64,000 nucleotides of DNA from Copromyces sp. CBS 386.78 (GCA_030685235.1 MU839225.1:1-64000); one strand, 5' to 3'. Numbered from the stretch's first letter, positions 47,672-61,302 are shown. Made by a program: numbers and translations. The notes: generated by a model from the letters alone, not told the origin.

Positions 47672-50600
47672 TCAATGGTCGGCCAACGTCCTCTGGCGTG
47701 GATCCGTCAGTCTAGACATATGTTGTTAGTTCAAATACAAGTATTGACAAAGAAGGGAACGAAGGATACGTACCGAATAATCTTGACGTCCTTATCGAGG
47801 GTATTGCGTCCCTCGATGGCATTCGGTGTGATAAAGATGTACTGCCGATTTACGGACCGACGAGCGGCAGTGATCTGTGGCCATGTTAGCGATTAAACAT
47901 ATATCGTTGCTGCTATCAGTGTACTCACCAGCATGTTTGTGCTGATTGCACGGTTGACATTGTCCATGAACACGTCGAACTCATCCAAGCATCTGAGCGG
48001 GCTTCCCATGGCCTCCCAGATACTCAACAGCAGGCAGATTGACGAGAAAGACTTCTCGCCGCCCGATAATGTCTTTGTGTTTCTCCCGGCTGCCCTCTTC
48101 TCGGTCTTGTCGGGCTCGACCACCAGATCCAGCGCTTTCCGCTCGTGATCTAGTAGCAACTTGCCTCTGAAGCCACGCTCGCTGAGCAGGTAGATGAAGT
48201 TGGCCCGGCTCTGTGACGAGATGTACCGCTGGAACTTGCGCCACTTCTCGAGACGGATGGTCAGGGTCCGACGGAGACGAGAGGGAACCGTCTTCAGGCC
48301 TTCAAGAGATTTCTTGGCACCATCATAGGTCTCCTTCGCCCTCGTGAGGTTCGCCAAAACTTCCTCATCGCTCATGCCCCTCTTGCGTCGCTCTTTGTCT
48401 AGTTGCTCCTGAATTTTTTGGTATTGCTTCTCCAGCTCCTCGTACTTGTCGGTTGGGTTAACGTGGGCTCGTTCTTCGCTCCCCAAAGCTTCAACGACTT
48501 GTTTTATGAAAGTGGCGACTGCTTTGGCACCCTTTTCACGTTCCTTCTCAGCTTCCTCCTTGTCCTTGGTGAACATGTCGAACTCTACATGGGCTTCATT
48601 GACCTCTGTGAGGTTGATCTTCTGCAAATCTTGCAGTCTGGTCTTCTTCCCCTGCAATCTATTCACTTCCTCTTCATATTTCTCAAACTCCCTCTTGATT
48701 TCCGTGAGTTGAGCCTGGGCTTCCGATGATGCGCGATTCTTCTCATCTTTCCTTAACCGAAGGTTGCCGTATTGAAGCCCGCAAGCCTCCTCCTTTTCCT
48801 TGGCATCAGTTAATTCAGCCTTTAAGCCTGTAAGGCGAGAATCGCCACCTTCGTATTGATCAAGTTCATACTGCACTTGTTCGACTTGAACCATAGCATG
48901 CCGCAATTCGCTGTCGAGGGTTTTCTTGTCTCTCTGGATCTTAGTGAGGTCGCTAGTGAACTTCTGGACCTCTTGTTGCAGCCGACGATGTTCACGATCA
49001 AGTACGCTGTACTCTTGCTCCAAGTGTCGAAGCGTCTCCTTTTGATAAGCAACCCGCGAACCGACATCCGCCTTCATCCGTGGGAGGCGGTTACGTTGGG
49101 GCTGCACAGGAGAGGTCGAGAAACCTCCGCTGCTGTTGACAACCAGTCGGAGTCCTTCGTCCCTCTTCCTGTCGTGGAAACTTAGACAGGCCTTGACGTT
49201 CCGGGGGCGTGCTCCACTGAACATGACATCCTCGGCTTTAGTACGCTCTGGTATCAGGATAACCTGCTCAATCATCTGGTTGATGATCAACTGATCGCGC
49301 ACCATCATGCTGTCAATTTTCAACACACGAAGAATCGTGTCAAAGCAAGGGTCAGGTTCTTTGCCGTCTGTGTTGAGCGGATGTCGATTGCCGATAAGTA
49401 CCGGGCACCCCCGGATGTGGAGTCTGTTCATCAAGCCCTGAAGCAATTTTTGTTCGGCCATGCTCTGGACGATAAATGCATTGAGGGTGTTTCCAAACGT
49501 TTTTTCCAGGATCGAAGACCACTCCGGCTTCAGGAGCTGGATATAAGTGCCGAGCGGCCCCACCGGTTTGTTCTGAAACCTGGTCTCTTTCTCAATCATC
49601 TTTAGTAGTTCGGGAACTCTGGGCTCGTAACCTGCATAGATAGAGCCTTGATCCTTCTCGGAGGTCCGTAACTGCTGTTCCGCTACGGTAATTTCGTCCC
49701 GCTTGCTACCACATTCGGTGGCCTTGGCGTCCCGGGCTTTTTTGGCTTCGTCAACTTTGTTTAGCAGGTTCCTCTCGTCGTCTTTGGCGTTGGAGATCTT
49801 GACCTCGACTTCTGTAACGCGCTGTTTGGCCTTCTCAAGCTCCCGGTTTCTGGAAAGAATTGCCTCTCCTGTGGCTTCCTCGAGGCGCCGTTCTTCGGCC
49901 GCAACCTTTTGTTCGAAGTCCTTTACTGTCGTGGCTGCACTTCTCAAACTTTGGTGGGCTGCCCGTTCGTCTGCTTGGATTTGTTGCAACTCATCCCTGA
50001 TTGTTTGAGCTTTCTTCTTCCTCTCGTCCACCTGCTCTTCAAATTCGGTTTTTCGCTGGATAGCCGCCTGCAGTTCCTTCTTAAGGTTCTCGATCTTGTC
50101 TTCAACGCGCTCCAAAGCGGCGCCCTTGACACTTTTCTGACGGTCTGCTTCGGCAATTTTATCCGCAAGTTCGGCAATCTTCTCGTCCAATTGTGTCAGC
50201 TTGACCTCCTCTTGGACTACTTGGAGCCAACACATCTGTTTCCGAAGCTGAGCCTGTTTGGCTTTCAGCTTGCGATTCCCGTCAAGGGCGTCCTTAAAGC
50301 TCTTTGCTCGTTTGAGCTCCTCCGCAGCGGCTTTGACGCGCTCCTCCTGGTCGGGAATTTTGGCATCGATTGACTCCAGATTTTCGGCGATCAACCTGTA
50401 GTCATTGTCCAGCTGTTGCAGCTGTACACCTTCGATGAAGAACTTGTACTTTTGCTGTTTGGTAGACGAGTTGAGGAACTGGCGGGCATTGTCCTGCGAA
50501 AGCACGTTCAAGGGATTGTCCACCTGCAGGGCGTAGTACTCGACGATCTCCTCGACGTCCTTCTTTTTGGTAGATACGATCTGGCCAGTGGCCGTCTTGA

Positions 50601-51394
50601 CCTTGAAGCTGCTGCTGCCGGACTTGGAAAAGTGGCGCTCGACGCTGATAGAATCGCCGTAAACGTCATGCCTGTAGGCATCTTGGCCTTGGTTTTTTAT
50701 TTTGACAATCAAAACAGACTTTTCGGCGCCCTCCTTGACGAAGGTCTTGAGACTTCCTCCGCGATTAGTTGAGCTGGCCTTGCCACCAAGACAAAGAGTG
50801 ATGGCGGTCAAGATGGCGCTCTTTCCACTTCCGTTTTCGCCCACGATGAAGTTGAGAAGCGGGCCGAGTTCACAGTGTAGCCGGGTGTGACACATAAAGT
50901 TGATGCATGTGATGCTTTGCAAGATGCCGTTATCGGCCACCGCGTTGTCTCCCAACCTGTTAGGTTTGAAGCGTAGTCTCTGGGTGGCTCGCTGGTCGTC
51001 GGCATCCTGGTGTTGCAGATGTTCAAAGTTGTTGTCACGCAGCAACTCGTACTGTGTTTTTGGGGGCGAGTCTGGCGATCCCGCATGGCCTCGTTCATCG
51101 TCGACATCAGCGTCGTTGTCATCGGCTGGAGTCGCTTGGCGAGCGGTGGCCACACGGGCTCTTTTGGCATGGTTGGCATTGGAGCGCTGTGTAGCATGTT
51201 AGCAGGCAGTTTTCTGGGGTTCGGGCGGCATGTAGATTTCTAGATTTATTGATGTCGGCGTGTAGATGGACAAGGCACGTATAGCTTACCGTAGCGGTTT
51301 CTCCTTCGCTATCATCGCTCGTGGGCGCCGCCCGTTGACGTTTTCGCGAGGACTCGGCGTTGGCCTCGCCGTCCAGCAGTGTTCGTGCCGGCAT
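47672..51394 (-). CDS. SMC6: Structural maintenance of chromosomes protein 6 (SMC5/6 complex)
   Basis: Exons 51394-51290, 51186-47929, 47874-47774 and 47711-47672; 1167 residues. SMC6 pairs with SMC5 and Nse subunits in the nucleus for recombinational repair and resolution of replication intermediates. Visible evidence: N-terminal ATPase half with Walker A GENGSGKS (~151-158), a long coiled coil (~260-500), hinge (~530-690), a second coiled coil (~720-970), and the C-terminal half with ABC signature LSGGEKS (~1075) and Walker B CLDEFDVFMD (~1102). The last exons give the family-typical end ITAARRSVNRQYIFITP...DVKIIRLTDPRQR. Introns of 103, 54 and 62 nt have consensus ends. Length is normal for the family. 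The first 60 residues are a low-complexity, charge-rich tail. Confidence 0.96.
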
Positions 51395-52294
51395 GGTGGT
51401 GGAAGTGCTGAATGGCTGCGCCTAGCCGCACGTAGGTGGGATCCTAGACAAGAACCAGAGACGGTGGGAGGGAAAAAGAACCCAAGATGGAAGAAGGTTG
51501 TCTGGAGAGGAATGTTAATAATGAGGAATGTTGGATCAGCTTAAAAAGAGAAGCCGAGGAGCGCTGAGCGCTGCCCTCCGTCTCTTTTGAAACCTGGTTT
51601 CGAAGTGCGCATCCAGTGTGCCATCGACAGGCAAGTAGAAAACGCGTCTCAACGCGGGGAGTCTGCAACACACAGTAAAGGCCCGGTCGCCCCACTTGGC
51701 GCTTGTGGTTCGGAGTCCCATTAACGGGACTCTTCGCTAGAGGTACTCAGGCGCGTGAAATGTTAGAGCGAAGTCACGGGATCACGCACTAGGCTGGTGG
51801 GGGTTGGGGAAAGTGCGGGGATACCTGGCTAGGGGAGCTCTGCATCCAATGTTAAAGCAGATAGGTAGTGTCGGGTACCTCGTAGTACCTGCCTACCCCC
51901 ACCTGTCCCACTTACACTAGTCTACTAGACTCTAGGCTAGGTACTCCCTGGTCCGGACCTGTACAAAAAAAGGTCAGATAGTTGCGTAGACACCAAACGA
52001 CACGGACCTGTTCAACGTCACACAAAGAAAAAAGAGGTCGACTGCCGAAGTAACTGACAATTTCGAATGTAAAGGTCGGCTCATCGGCAGGACTATGATA
52101 GTTTGATTGTGTTATTCCTCAAAATCATAACGTACAATCAACGGCAAGTGACCAGAGGCAATAGCCTGCTGTGAAGACAAAGCCGTATAGGCACCAGAAG
52201 GCTCCAAAGTTGAGAAGCAGGAGACATCCGATTCCAAGAAGATTGAAAAAGGAACTGAACAGGAAAAGGTGCCGGAACACAACTGAAGAAAAAG
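51395..52294. promoter_or_regulatory. Divergent promoter region, SMC6 / SGT1-ecdysoneless
   Basis: 900 bp between divergent start codons. A patch rich in TACCT/AGGTA and CTAG motifs (51860-51955) is reminiscent of other intergenic stretches in the window. No gene seen; open frames here are short and overlapping. Confidence 0.5.
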
Positions 52295-54471
52295 ATGGAT
52301 GAGTCCACAAACGAGCCAAGACCGGGAGACGACGCCTTCAATGGTTTCCATATGAGCCTCCCAGAGAATTGTGTTGAGTACATGCTCTTCGTCATCAACG
52401 ATCACCCTGAAGCCCAACGAACCACGCTCTCGAGCCTGGAAACAACCAGGAAAGTGGCCCTTCGGAGACTTGATGAGCTTACCAAAGATTACATCTGGCA
52501 ACGCGAGCCTTTGAAGCTTGAAACGAAAATAGAGAATGGCACGTCTTGCTTTGCTACTACACCTTCCAGTTACACCCTCCTATCCCAGAATTCATGCTAA
52601 CTAAACAGTCAACCGCAGGCTTGGTTTACCTTCATGGCCGTACTGATTACGGTGACAATGTCGAAGACGAATGGCTGATAGTCTACTTCCTTCGAGCCCT
52701 GAGCCTCTCCTTTCCCAACCTTTGGATCCGCATCTTCGACAGCGACGGCGAGTTCCTCCTCATCGAAGCGGCCAAAGTCCTCCCCAAATGGCTGAGTCCC
52801 GAGATGGACGCCAACCGCGTATGGATCAACTCGGGCCAGCTCCGCATCATCCCCCTTCTTTCATCCTCGCCAGCTTCCACTTCCAAGGCCCATCAACAAA
52901 TCTCCCTCCACGAAGCCCTCTCAGTGATCAGGACCACCCCCACCCTCCTCACCCACTCCCCCTTCATAGAAGCCGAAGCCTTCTACCGCCTTGAGAAATA
53001 CCCGGGACAGATCACCTCCTCCCTCCACCACACCCTCGTCGCCATCCCTCGCAAACTAGCTTACATTCTCCACGAGCGCCCCAAGGCCGTCGCCCCCGCC
53101 ACCGAAGCCTTCTACCTCCGCGACCCCGTCTCGCTAAAACCACTTCTCGCCACCACTTCCAAGTCTTTGTTGTTCCCACCAACAGACCTGGTCACAATCA
53201 GTGTCCGCCTCACCAAGGTCCTTTACGCCCAACTCAAGTCACAGCACTTTGATCCGCCGCCGGTATGGAGGGATCACTTCAAAATCCAGGGTGCGCAGCT
53301 TGAAGAGCTGTCACTGTCTACAGAAACGGAAGAGGGTAGACAAGCCCTCCAGAAGCTGCAAACGCTCACCAGGCTGGAGATGGGCATGAAACTCACCACG
53401 GGCTTTGAGATCCTTGCTCGCGGCGCGGAGAAGAGCGATAGTCGGGTGGCGAGGGAGGTAGCGCTGTTGCTGGAGGACCTGGCGGAAGATGGCGAGGAGA
53501 ATGCGTTGCCGACTGATGAGGAGATTAAGGGTTGGCAGGATGTGGATAAGGAGGATGATGATGGGTGGATGGATATTGATTTTGCGGATTTTGAGAGGGA
53601 GTTGGCTGGTGGTGGTGGTGGTGGTGGTGGTGGCTGGATGGGGGGACTACCGGAGGAGCAACAGCAGAAGAAGAAGGACGGTGTGGATGGGACCGCTGGT
53701 AAAATGCCGACCTTCCGAGATGCTACTATACAAGCCGATTTACGCAAGATCGTCTCCCGGTTCGAGGCCTTCCTGAACGACGAAACAGCAGGTCTTGACG
53801 GAGCTGAGATTGACGAGATGGATCAGGATGATGACAACGACGAGGAGGAGGAGGAGGAGGACTCAGATATTGATACCGACGACGACGAAGACGAAGACAA
53901 GGAAGTGAGTTTCGACGAAGAGCAGTTCTCGAGAATGATGAGAGAGATGATGGGGATTCCGACGATAGGATCCGAGACCACCGCATCTCAGCAGAAGCCT
54001 GACACGAAGGGAAAGGGGAAGGAAAAGACTGCTGCCGAGAGTGAGGACGAGGAGAGCATGGGCAAAGACGAACAAGAACTCGAAGCTCTCATGGCTCAGA
54101 TGGAAAAGGAACTAAACTCGTACGGCGCGCTACAGCTGGACTCTCAAAAGGCCAAGGTCAAGACCTCCAGCTCTACGAGAACGTTAAAGGGCGAGGTTCA
54201 AGGAGAGTCATCAAAGGGCGAAACCCAAGAAGTAGTCAAGACCACGGCGGCGGATGATGAGAGTGGTGATGGTGAGGAGGGGGGGGACGAAGAGGAAGAA
54301 GGAGAGGAAGGTGAGGATGTCGACCTTGACTATAATCTGGCCAAGAACTTGCTGGAGAGCTTCAAGAGCCAGGCGGGCATGGCTGGTCCAGCGGGAAACC
54401 TGCTTGGGTTGATGGGCATGATGTTACCCCGTGACGAAGAGGATTCCGATGGGGAGGGTAAGCCCCGCTAG
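52295..54471 (+). CDS. sgt1: SGT1 / ecdysoneless (ECD) family protein
   Basis: Exons 52295-52538 and 52619-54471, with an 80-nt intron; 698 residues. This is the ecdysoneless/fungal SGT1 family, not the CS-domain Sgt1 chaperone. Animal ECD is linked to pre-mRNA splicing and cell-cycle control and has been reported to contact Prp8 and R2TP. Visible evidence: NCVEYMLFVI near the N terminus, YIWQREPLKL, then after the splice GLVYLHGRTDYGDNVEDEW, DGEFLLIEAAKVLPKWLSPE and NRVWINSGQLRIIPL, all typical of the family. The C-terminal half is low complexity with a nine-Gly run and several Asp/Glu tracts. The intron starts GC, not GT (GCACGT after codon 81); only this join to CGCAG|GC keeps the family sequence in frame. 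Confidence 0.9.
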
Positions 54472-55387
54472 TTCTAGAGGGCAAAATGGTATTTGCCAAT
54501 GTGGTGGAATAGATATTGAGATGATGATCTTGACAAGTAATCTTGAATAACCTCAACAACGAATGTCCTTCTTCAAAACAATGGCACGTTGCAGGCAACT
54601 AGCGAAAAAGAAAAGGCGTCGGTAGGCGGAAAGGGACAACGCTCCCACTTAAAAGGTGTTTCAAGTGAACCATTCATAGACGGAAACCGTACATCGTTGA
54701 GATTCATCTCAAGATACTGTATCTCATCGAGAAGAGAAGACTTTGATACTTCAAGCGAAGAGCCGCTATTGGACATGGCTGCATGATAGGACCTGAAGTA
54801 GTTATCTGTATCTATATCCAGATCGAGGAGACAAGGTGACCTTTCAGGTACACAAAGACTAAGACACAGTTCACTTAATCGCCTTATCATTCCCAGCCAG
54901 CTAACCAAATCGCAGACAAGATAAAACCACCAACAAGCTCGGTCCAACGTCCCTCGTATCAACATTCACTTTTCAGGTCCCAATCATGCCCAGCACCCCA
55001 CAAAACACCTGGCGAGTCGGTCGCCGTCTTTCCCTAGTGATACCCTACCCAGGCGTGTCGACCAGTCGACCGCAAAGCGGTCCGCTTGTTCTGTGGAACA
55101 AAAATGATTCCAAGCGACCAATCGATGGTATACACTTCTTTCTCGGTTTCTTCACATAACGAACAGGAGATTCGTATCTTTAAATTTGCATCACCAAAGT
55201 TAGTCAGCTTGTTCTTCTTATTTTGGGTCGGTTTGTTCGTCATCATTGTGTGTTTTGTGTGTCCATTAAAATGTCTAACTTTTTCCAAACAACCGCGCAA
55301 AAACGACGGTCCACGCGATGCAATGCAGGTAAAAGAAACCCAAACAGACACTTCTCCTCGAGTTTCCTTTAAGGGTATATACGCAGC
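54472..55387. other. Intergenic between convergent SGT1 and metacaspase genes
   Basis: About 0.9 kb containing both 3' UTRs. Frames on the minus strand (54573-54965, 55034-55351) have no recognisable domain. The second could in principle be reached by splicing from the metacaspase terminal exon but gives no family-like C terminus. Confidence 0.5.
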
Positions 55388-57329
55388 TCAAATCTTAAAC
55401 GTGGTAACCAGATAACGACTTGATGAGGGGTTGTAGAATGATGACGAGGAATGTGAAGAGGGGGAAGCCTCACCAAGAGGGTGGCTACACGACAGCTGAG
55501 GCTTCTGTGTGTAACGCGTTTGCAGTTCGTCTCGGATGGTGTTGAGCAGCTGGACATAGCTCTGCTGGGGGTTCTTCTTAAGGGCGTTGATAAAGGCCCA
55601 AGACATAGCCCCTGTAGCTTGTGAAGCAATTGTGGCGTCGGCTCTGTGGAGAAAACATCGTGGTTAGCAAGTGAATCTTGACAGGCAACGAAAAATAACG
55701 GCTGGGGAAGGAAGTGAGGGGCAGGCGTGAGGGTGATACAACGTGACCCGTCGCCCTAGACGCAAAGTCACAGACCATAATGATGATCGTACTTTGCATC
55801 TAGAGCGTAGGTTGAAGGTATGTACAAGAAGTATCCTGAGTAATGCCTTGGATGTGCCACTTGACGGCATCAAGCTGAATCCCAAACGCCAAGCAACTTT
55901 TGTTCCAAAACTTCCGCCACCTGTGCCATCAGAGAAAGAGAAAAAGTGCTTCAAGGACAAGGAACCATAATGGAGGGGTATACGAACGAGGTCTGATCAT
56001 CCTTGCTTCCGGAGAACATAACAACATCGGCGGGTGATGTCTTGGTCGCCAATGCTCTTGCATGGGCATCTCCACCGCCGGTGGCCTTCTTGAAGATCCC
56101 CATGATGTTGTTCGCCACGCCATAGAGATCGCCTTGGCTGTAGGATGAGATAGCACCCAGAAGACCTTGGCCAGCTTCCTTGGCCAGGTTGGGCTCCTTG
56201 AGAATGCCCTGGGTTGAGTAGATATAAGGCAAATCGAGCGCAGTTCCCGAGTGGCATGAGTCGAAGATAGCGGTCAGCCGAACGCCTGCTTGTAACGGTC
56301 GGACCATGATGCGGTGCATTTCGTCGTCGGTTATGTGTCCCACTTGTCGGAAATCGACTGGATATATAACTTCGTCGTAACCGTCCTCCTCGTCGCCGTC
56401 AAGATCTTTCGTTTGGCCTCCGTGTCCTAGTGAAATCCGTGCGTCAGAAGCAGGTCTTCCGGCGTTAGGAGGGAGAGCATAGGGAGTGCTTACCGGAATA
56501 GTGGAAAAATAATGAGTCGTTGGGCCTAGCATCCTTGACCAACCAGTGCATCGCTCTAAGGATGTTCTGCTTGGTAGGTTGACTCATTGGATTCTGCTGG
56601 TCGTCGGTAAGAATAACCATATCCTCGCGCTTGTACCCAAAATGCTCGACCAAATATGATGACATATTCCTGACATCGTTGATACATCCTCTCAGCTGAC
56701 CACGCTGACCGAAGTAGTTGATGCCGATGAGCAAGGCTTTGTGTCGGCCATTACATTGCGAATATCGAAAAGCGTAGTCCGCTGGAGCGCCATATCCAAA
56801 TTGCTGAGGCGCTTGAGGAGGAGGCGGCGGAGCCTGGTGGTTCCCGTGCGCGTACGAATTCGAATTCACCGTTGGCATGTTCGCCTCTGAACGAATAGTT
56901 AGAGGTCACTCCAAGCTGAGGGGCCATTGTAGCTATCACTCACCAGGTCTGCCGTAATGGGAGTTGGTAGGATTGCCATATCCTTGTGGTGTGGGCGTCT
57001 ATTTGCGGCTTATATTTAGCATTCCTCTGCTTGGATGTTGGTGACGGTAGTGAGCTTGAAACGGACCTGTTGCTGTGGACTCCAGTACTGTTGTTGCTGG
57101 GGACCGGGCGAGGGTTGGTGATAACCCATGTACTGTAGTTGCTGAGGAGGCGGCTGCTGATAGGCATTGTATGCGGGTTGGCTGCAAAAGTTAGCACCGC
57201 AGTTCTAAGAAGCAAGGCTACGAGTGTAGCTGTATGAACATACGGAGGGCAGTAGCCGCCATATTGTGGTTGGGGCGGCGGGACGTAGCCTCCTCCATTG
57301 TAACCCGCCGCGCCGGGGTATCCAGACAT
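55388..57329 (-). CDS. MCA1: Type I metacaspase
   Basis: Six exons: 57329-57244, 57181-57067, 56998-56944, 56886-56494, 56426-55988, 55643-55388; 447 residues as modelled. A Ca2+-dependent cysteine peptidase cleaving after Arg/Lys, involved in protein quality control and regulated death in fungi. Visible evidence: a Pro/Gln/Tyr/Gly-rich prodomain (~1-125), [10 protein letters not shown] opening the p20 domain, catalytic His in HYSGHGG (His218) and catalytic Cys in DSCHSG (Cys274), and the small-domain segment [10 protein letters not shown]. The first intron uses GTATGT at 57243, which alone restores the Gln/Pro-rich frame. The last intron is long (344 nt). The C terminus is uncertain: reading through gives a Ser-rich tail after CSHPL, while a GTGAGG donor there could lead to a short alternative end. 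Confidence 0.9.
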
Positions 57330-60300
57330 GATCGGCGACTGGATATAAAACCGAACAGACTTTCGAGGGTTAGGTCAGGTACAAGTGGTGCAGGATCGAG
57401 GAGGCTCGGCGAAATGGCTCGTCGTGGCTTTCTTGGATAGGAACCGGAGATTGAGGTCTTGGTGGCGGACTTGTCGGAGGGCGTGGTTGAAGTTGAGATC
57501 AGACGAACGGGAAGAACGGAGTGTCTGTCGTTGTCAAGATGGGACCAAATATAGGGTGGAGAGTCGAGGGAGGGCGACGTTGATGAAGTGAGGCGGGTAT
57601 ATATGATGGAAAAGGGCAGCGAGGGCGTCTAGATTCTTTTGGACGGGCACCGGGTCAGCAGCGGGAACATGGATTGGCACCCGATTTGGAACAGACAGAC
57701 AGCCGAGTTGGGGAAGAAGCACACCACCACAACTGGAGTGAGTGTTCCGCCGACTGTACAGAGGGTCTGAGGGTGCAGGGCATGTACCCGACTGAGCGGT
57801 CAAAAGGCTCAAGCAGGGAGTCGAAGAGGCTTGGTGAATTTGGGTCGCAAGGGCCGGGGTCTTCGACTACCTACCCAAGGTGTGGTGTAGGTAATGTGCA
57901 GGAAAGGATGGAAAGGTGACGGTACCGGGCGGTTCGTCGCGATGTTTCGAACGGGGCCGGGGTTTAGTAAGGTCACAAGCAAATGGGTGCCCGGCAGCGT
58001 GGATTGTGGAATGGGCGAAGAGCAAAGCTCGCAACCAAGGTAGTGTAGAGACGGGACGGCGGGCGGGAGTTGCTCCAGGGAGACTGGAGATGGAAAGCGT
58101 GGAATCTCCACTCGAAGAGCCAGAAAGGTCCACCACGGGCACAGGTTTGGCTTCTGCTCGTGTGTAGTGTACAAGCTGGAAGTACCTCACTATCTTTCTT
58201 CGACGCCCAAGTTCCCCTGTGCAACCACGGTTGATGATAGAAGATATACATCAGCGGCGCAACACTCCAACCCAAGTCATGATTGGATGAATCTCAGGTT
58301 CTGATGGGACGATCACTGGCGGGGCAAGGACAACACGACGATACTTACATACCTCTAGGCTTCTCTTCCACTTGGCTGTGATCAACGCCAAGCAACGTGG
58401 AGTGCGGATCACGAAATTGTGAAGAAGGGACTGAACCCTTGAAAGTTGAGACGAGCAGTGACAAGCAAACTGTGACACTGCCGCGACTAGGTAGTGACGT
58501 GACCACTACATCAAGCCGCGATAGAACTGCGCCAAAATCAAAAGAGCCCTAGCAGGTAAATCGGCAAATGTTCCATCCCTCTTCTGTCTAACCAATTCCT
58601 CCATGTCAGATCTGAATCCTTATCTTAAAGAGTATACCTACCTACCCGTCACAATGTACTTAGCTGCCTGTATGTAGAGGCATCATGCATGCCATTAATG
58701 CAACGGCACTGCATCGAGCAACAGACACTTCACCATCGAGGCGCAAGAGACGACGGCAACCCTCTTCCGCACAGTCGCAATCAACCAAGTGCATGGTGAC
58801 GGGCCAAATATCGAACGATCAAAGTCGCTAGTCTTCTCGCCAGGTCGTCATATGCCATCGGCAAGTCCTTTGATCATTTTGACGGTTGGATATCACAACG
58901 GCTATTCAGCTCTGCCAGCTTGCAATACAGCCCACTGGCCCTCAGTGCAAGCCTCTGTTTGCTGCCGCTGCCCTCTGGCAGGATAACAGACGCTCGGGGG
59001 TCTAGCCCACTTGAGAATCCCGCTCCGAGCTGTCGTAGCTGAGCGTATCGTAGCCAGCAATTTCCCTACACATGGGACAGCACAACCCCAATGTCGGATG
59101 GAAAAAGGAAAGAGGCTAACATCGCAACAGTTGAAGCTTTATCGCTCGTCCATGGTAACCCGGATGGAGAGCATTCGAAGAGGGCACGAGATCGCGTTGG
59201 GAGAGTCTTTACTGTTGTTGCCCTGACAAACCTAGAATGATGACCTCCCCAACCCCGCGGTCATTATCAACGAGTCAACAGTTGGCCACCACATAGACCG
59301 AGGCTCTGTCTTCCACGGCGCAATAGACAAACCGCAAAAGTCGCCGGTGAACCAAGGGTCAGGTTACCTCCGCCGGGTCGTTGTGGCTTGTTCCCGAAGA
59401 CGTTCTTTGCCACGATACCCGGCCCGGTAGTCTCAGAGACTTGTGTGCCCCCGTACGAAATTCGGCTTTCGCTTCCAGAGATCGAGGCCCGGGGAAACGA
59501 ACGAGGCTATTCGGTATCAGCTCCGCAGCTCTGGTGGTGATTGGGGTCTCGCCGTTGCAGAAAGTCTCGCTGGGTCTCCAATATCTCCAGTATCAAAATG
59601 CATGCAACCGAGAGAAGCTAGCTTGAGAGAATTTGATTGGTTAGATCGGTTGCGGCGCTGCTGAACTGCAAGCGCTGGCCCATCATCGGCTCCTTGAACG
59701 GAATAAAGCTCCTCTCCCCAGACAGGGACAGCCAAGTCGAAATCGTTTCAAAAACATCGAGGCTCAACACCACAGTCGAACTGTCAAAGTATCCGAATGT
59801 GACACTTTGATGTAGAACTCTACCACTTTACAACCGAGACTCCTCTTTCAGTGCTAGGGCTCGGGGATATCTGGTCCCCGACCTTAGAATTAGAGGCTGC
59901 ACCTCAAAGCCTAGAACTACCACATGCGGACCAACGTTTTCCTTATCTGGCACATACCTATCCCAACGACCGATCGAACTATACGACATTCCACGCATTT
60001 ACATCCGCATTGATGATTTAACACACCTTCTCGAAACTCAGCTAGTATACGTGGGCCAACAGAGGACAGGCCGAGGGAGCATGGCCACAACCCATGTGCT
60101 GCATCTGCCAGATCAGAAACGCCCGCTTGAACTAACATCTCCGCCTTTTTGTGGCGGTCTTTAACCATGTTGTGCTGCCATCAGCACAGCAATCCTGGGG
60201 GTTTCAAACCGGACCCTCAAGGCTTCAACTGCAAAAGCACAAGCAGCGCCTTGTATCACCATGCCTTCTCGGGCGATGTCTTCTGACTCTGGGAACACAT

Positions 60301-61302
60301 TGACACTGGCACTGTACTTACCATGGGATGGCCGGTGGGCTATGCCCTTTCAAGCCGAAATACATGCTCGTCATCGTCGTCGGCGCGGTGAGACTCAACT
60401 CTCCAGGTTCTGTGTGATCTGCGTAACCTGCGTCACCTACAAGCTTTTCAAGGTACTACTACATCAACATTGTTTTCCAAAGCTCGCTTGCTAGTTGCTA
60501 CCGAGCGCTTGGTTCTGGAAAATAGGTACATCAACATCGAGATCAACATGGCTAGGTTTGACATCGGCCCGCAATTTCGACCTCCATTTACACCCCCATA
60601 CTTCCAGCTCTTCATGGGTTCGGCCCTCGAAGGGATTGATGCCGTCAACGGGGGCTATGCTAGCTATAATCCCACGATTACATAACTCCGGTAGATCCCG
60701 TAGTGCGACATATATATGATTTTTTGATATAAGTACCTACCAAATGTCAGCCTCGAGACGTGGGGCATGTCAAGATTTCACTTGGACTTTCGCTTTCACT
60801 TTTCAGACTTTGACCCAAACAGGCGGTAACCACATTATCACATCGTCAAACCCGTATGTATATGCCAACCCATGGTTAAAGGCCGGTAGTGTGCACAATG
60901 AGCACGTCGGACACGGCATAATGCTCTTTGGAGCCTTTAATCCCTTGGTTGACATATGCGAGTTTGAACTCAGCTGGATATTCCGATTTCCTAACTTTAG
61001 AGGTAAATCGGTTGCTGGTGAAGCAGTTCATGTTCCGCTTCTCCATGTTTCCAAACATTCAGGCGAGTGCTCCCAACTTCCTGATAATAATACAAACCTC
61101 GTGTTTCCAAAACCCCAAAATACTTGACAAGCAACCCTATCCGATTCTTTCAACAGCCGTCAGCCGCAGATCTGACCCTTGCTCGTGCCAAGACCGGAAT
61201 GGGGCAAATTTTTTTTAATTCAAACTGGAAGACTCGCTTCGTTAAGTTTTACCCGCAAAACGACCAAAAAAAAAGTAAGCAACAAGGATGAAAAAGATAA
61301 TG
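57330..61302. other. 4-kb gene-poor region upstream of the metacaspase
   Basis: Normal base composition. The left ~1.2 kb is probably metacaspase 5' leader and promoter. No frame above ~120 codons and none with recognisable motifs or plausible exon joins. No tRNA, 5S rRNA or obvious transposon remnant was recognised between 58,500 and 61,300. Short-lived frames such as 60470-60685 lack support. Confidence 0.45.

Noticed and set aside
54573..54965. 130-codon minus-strand frame downstream of the metacaspase
   Set aside because: Some parts look protein-like, but there is no family resemblance and it lies in convergent 3' UTR space. Not enough to call a gene.
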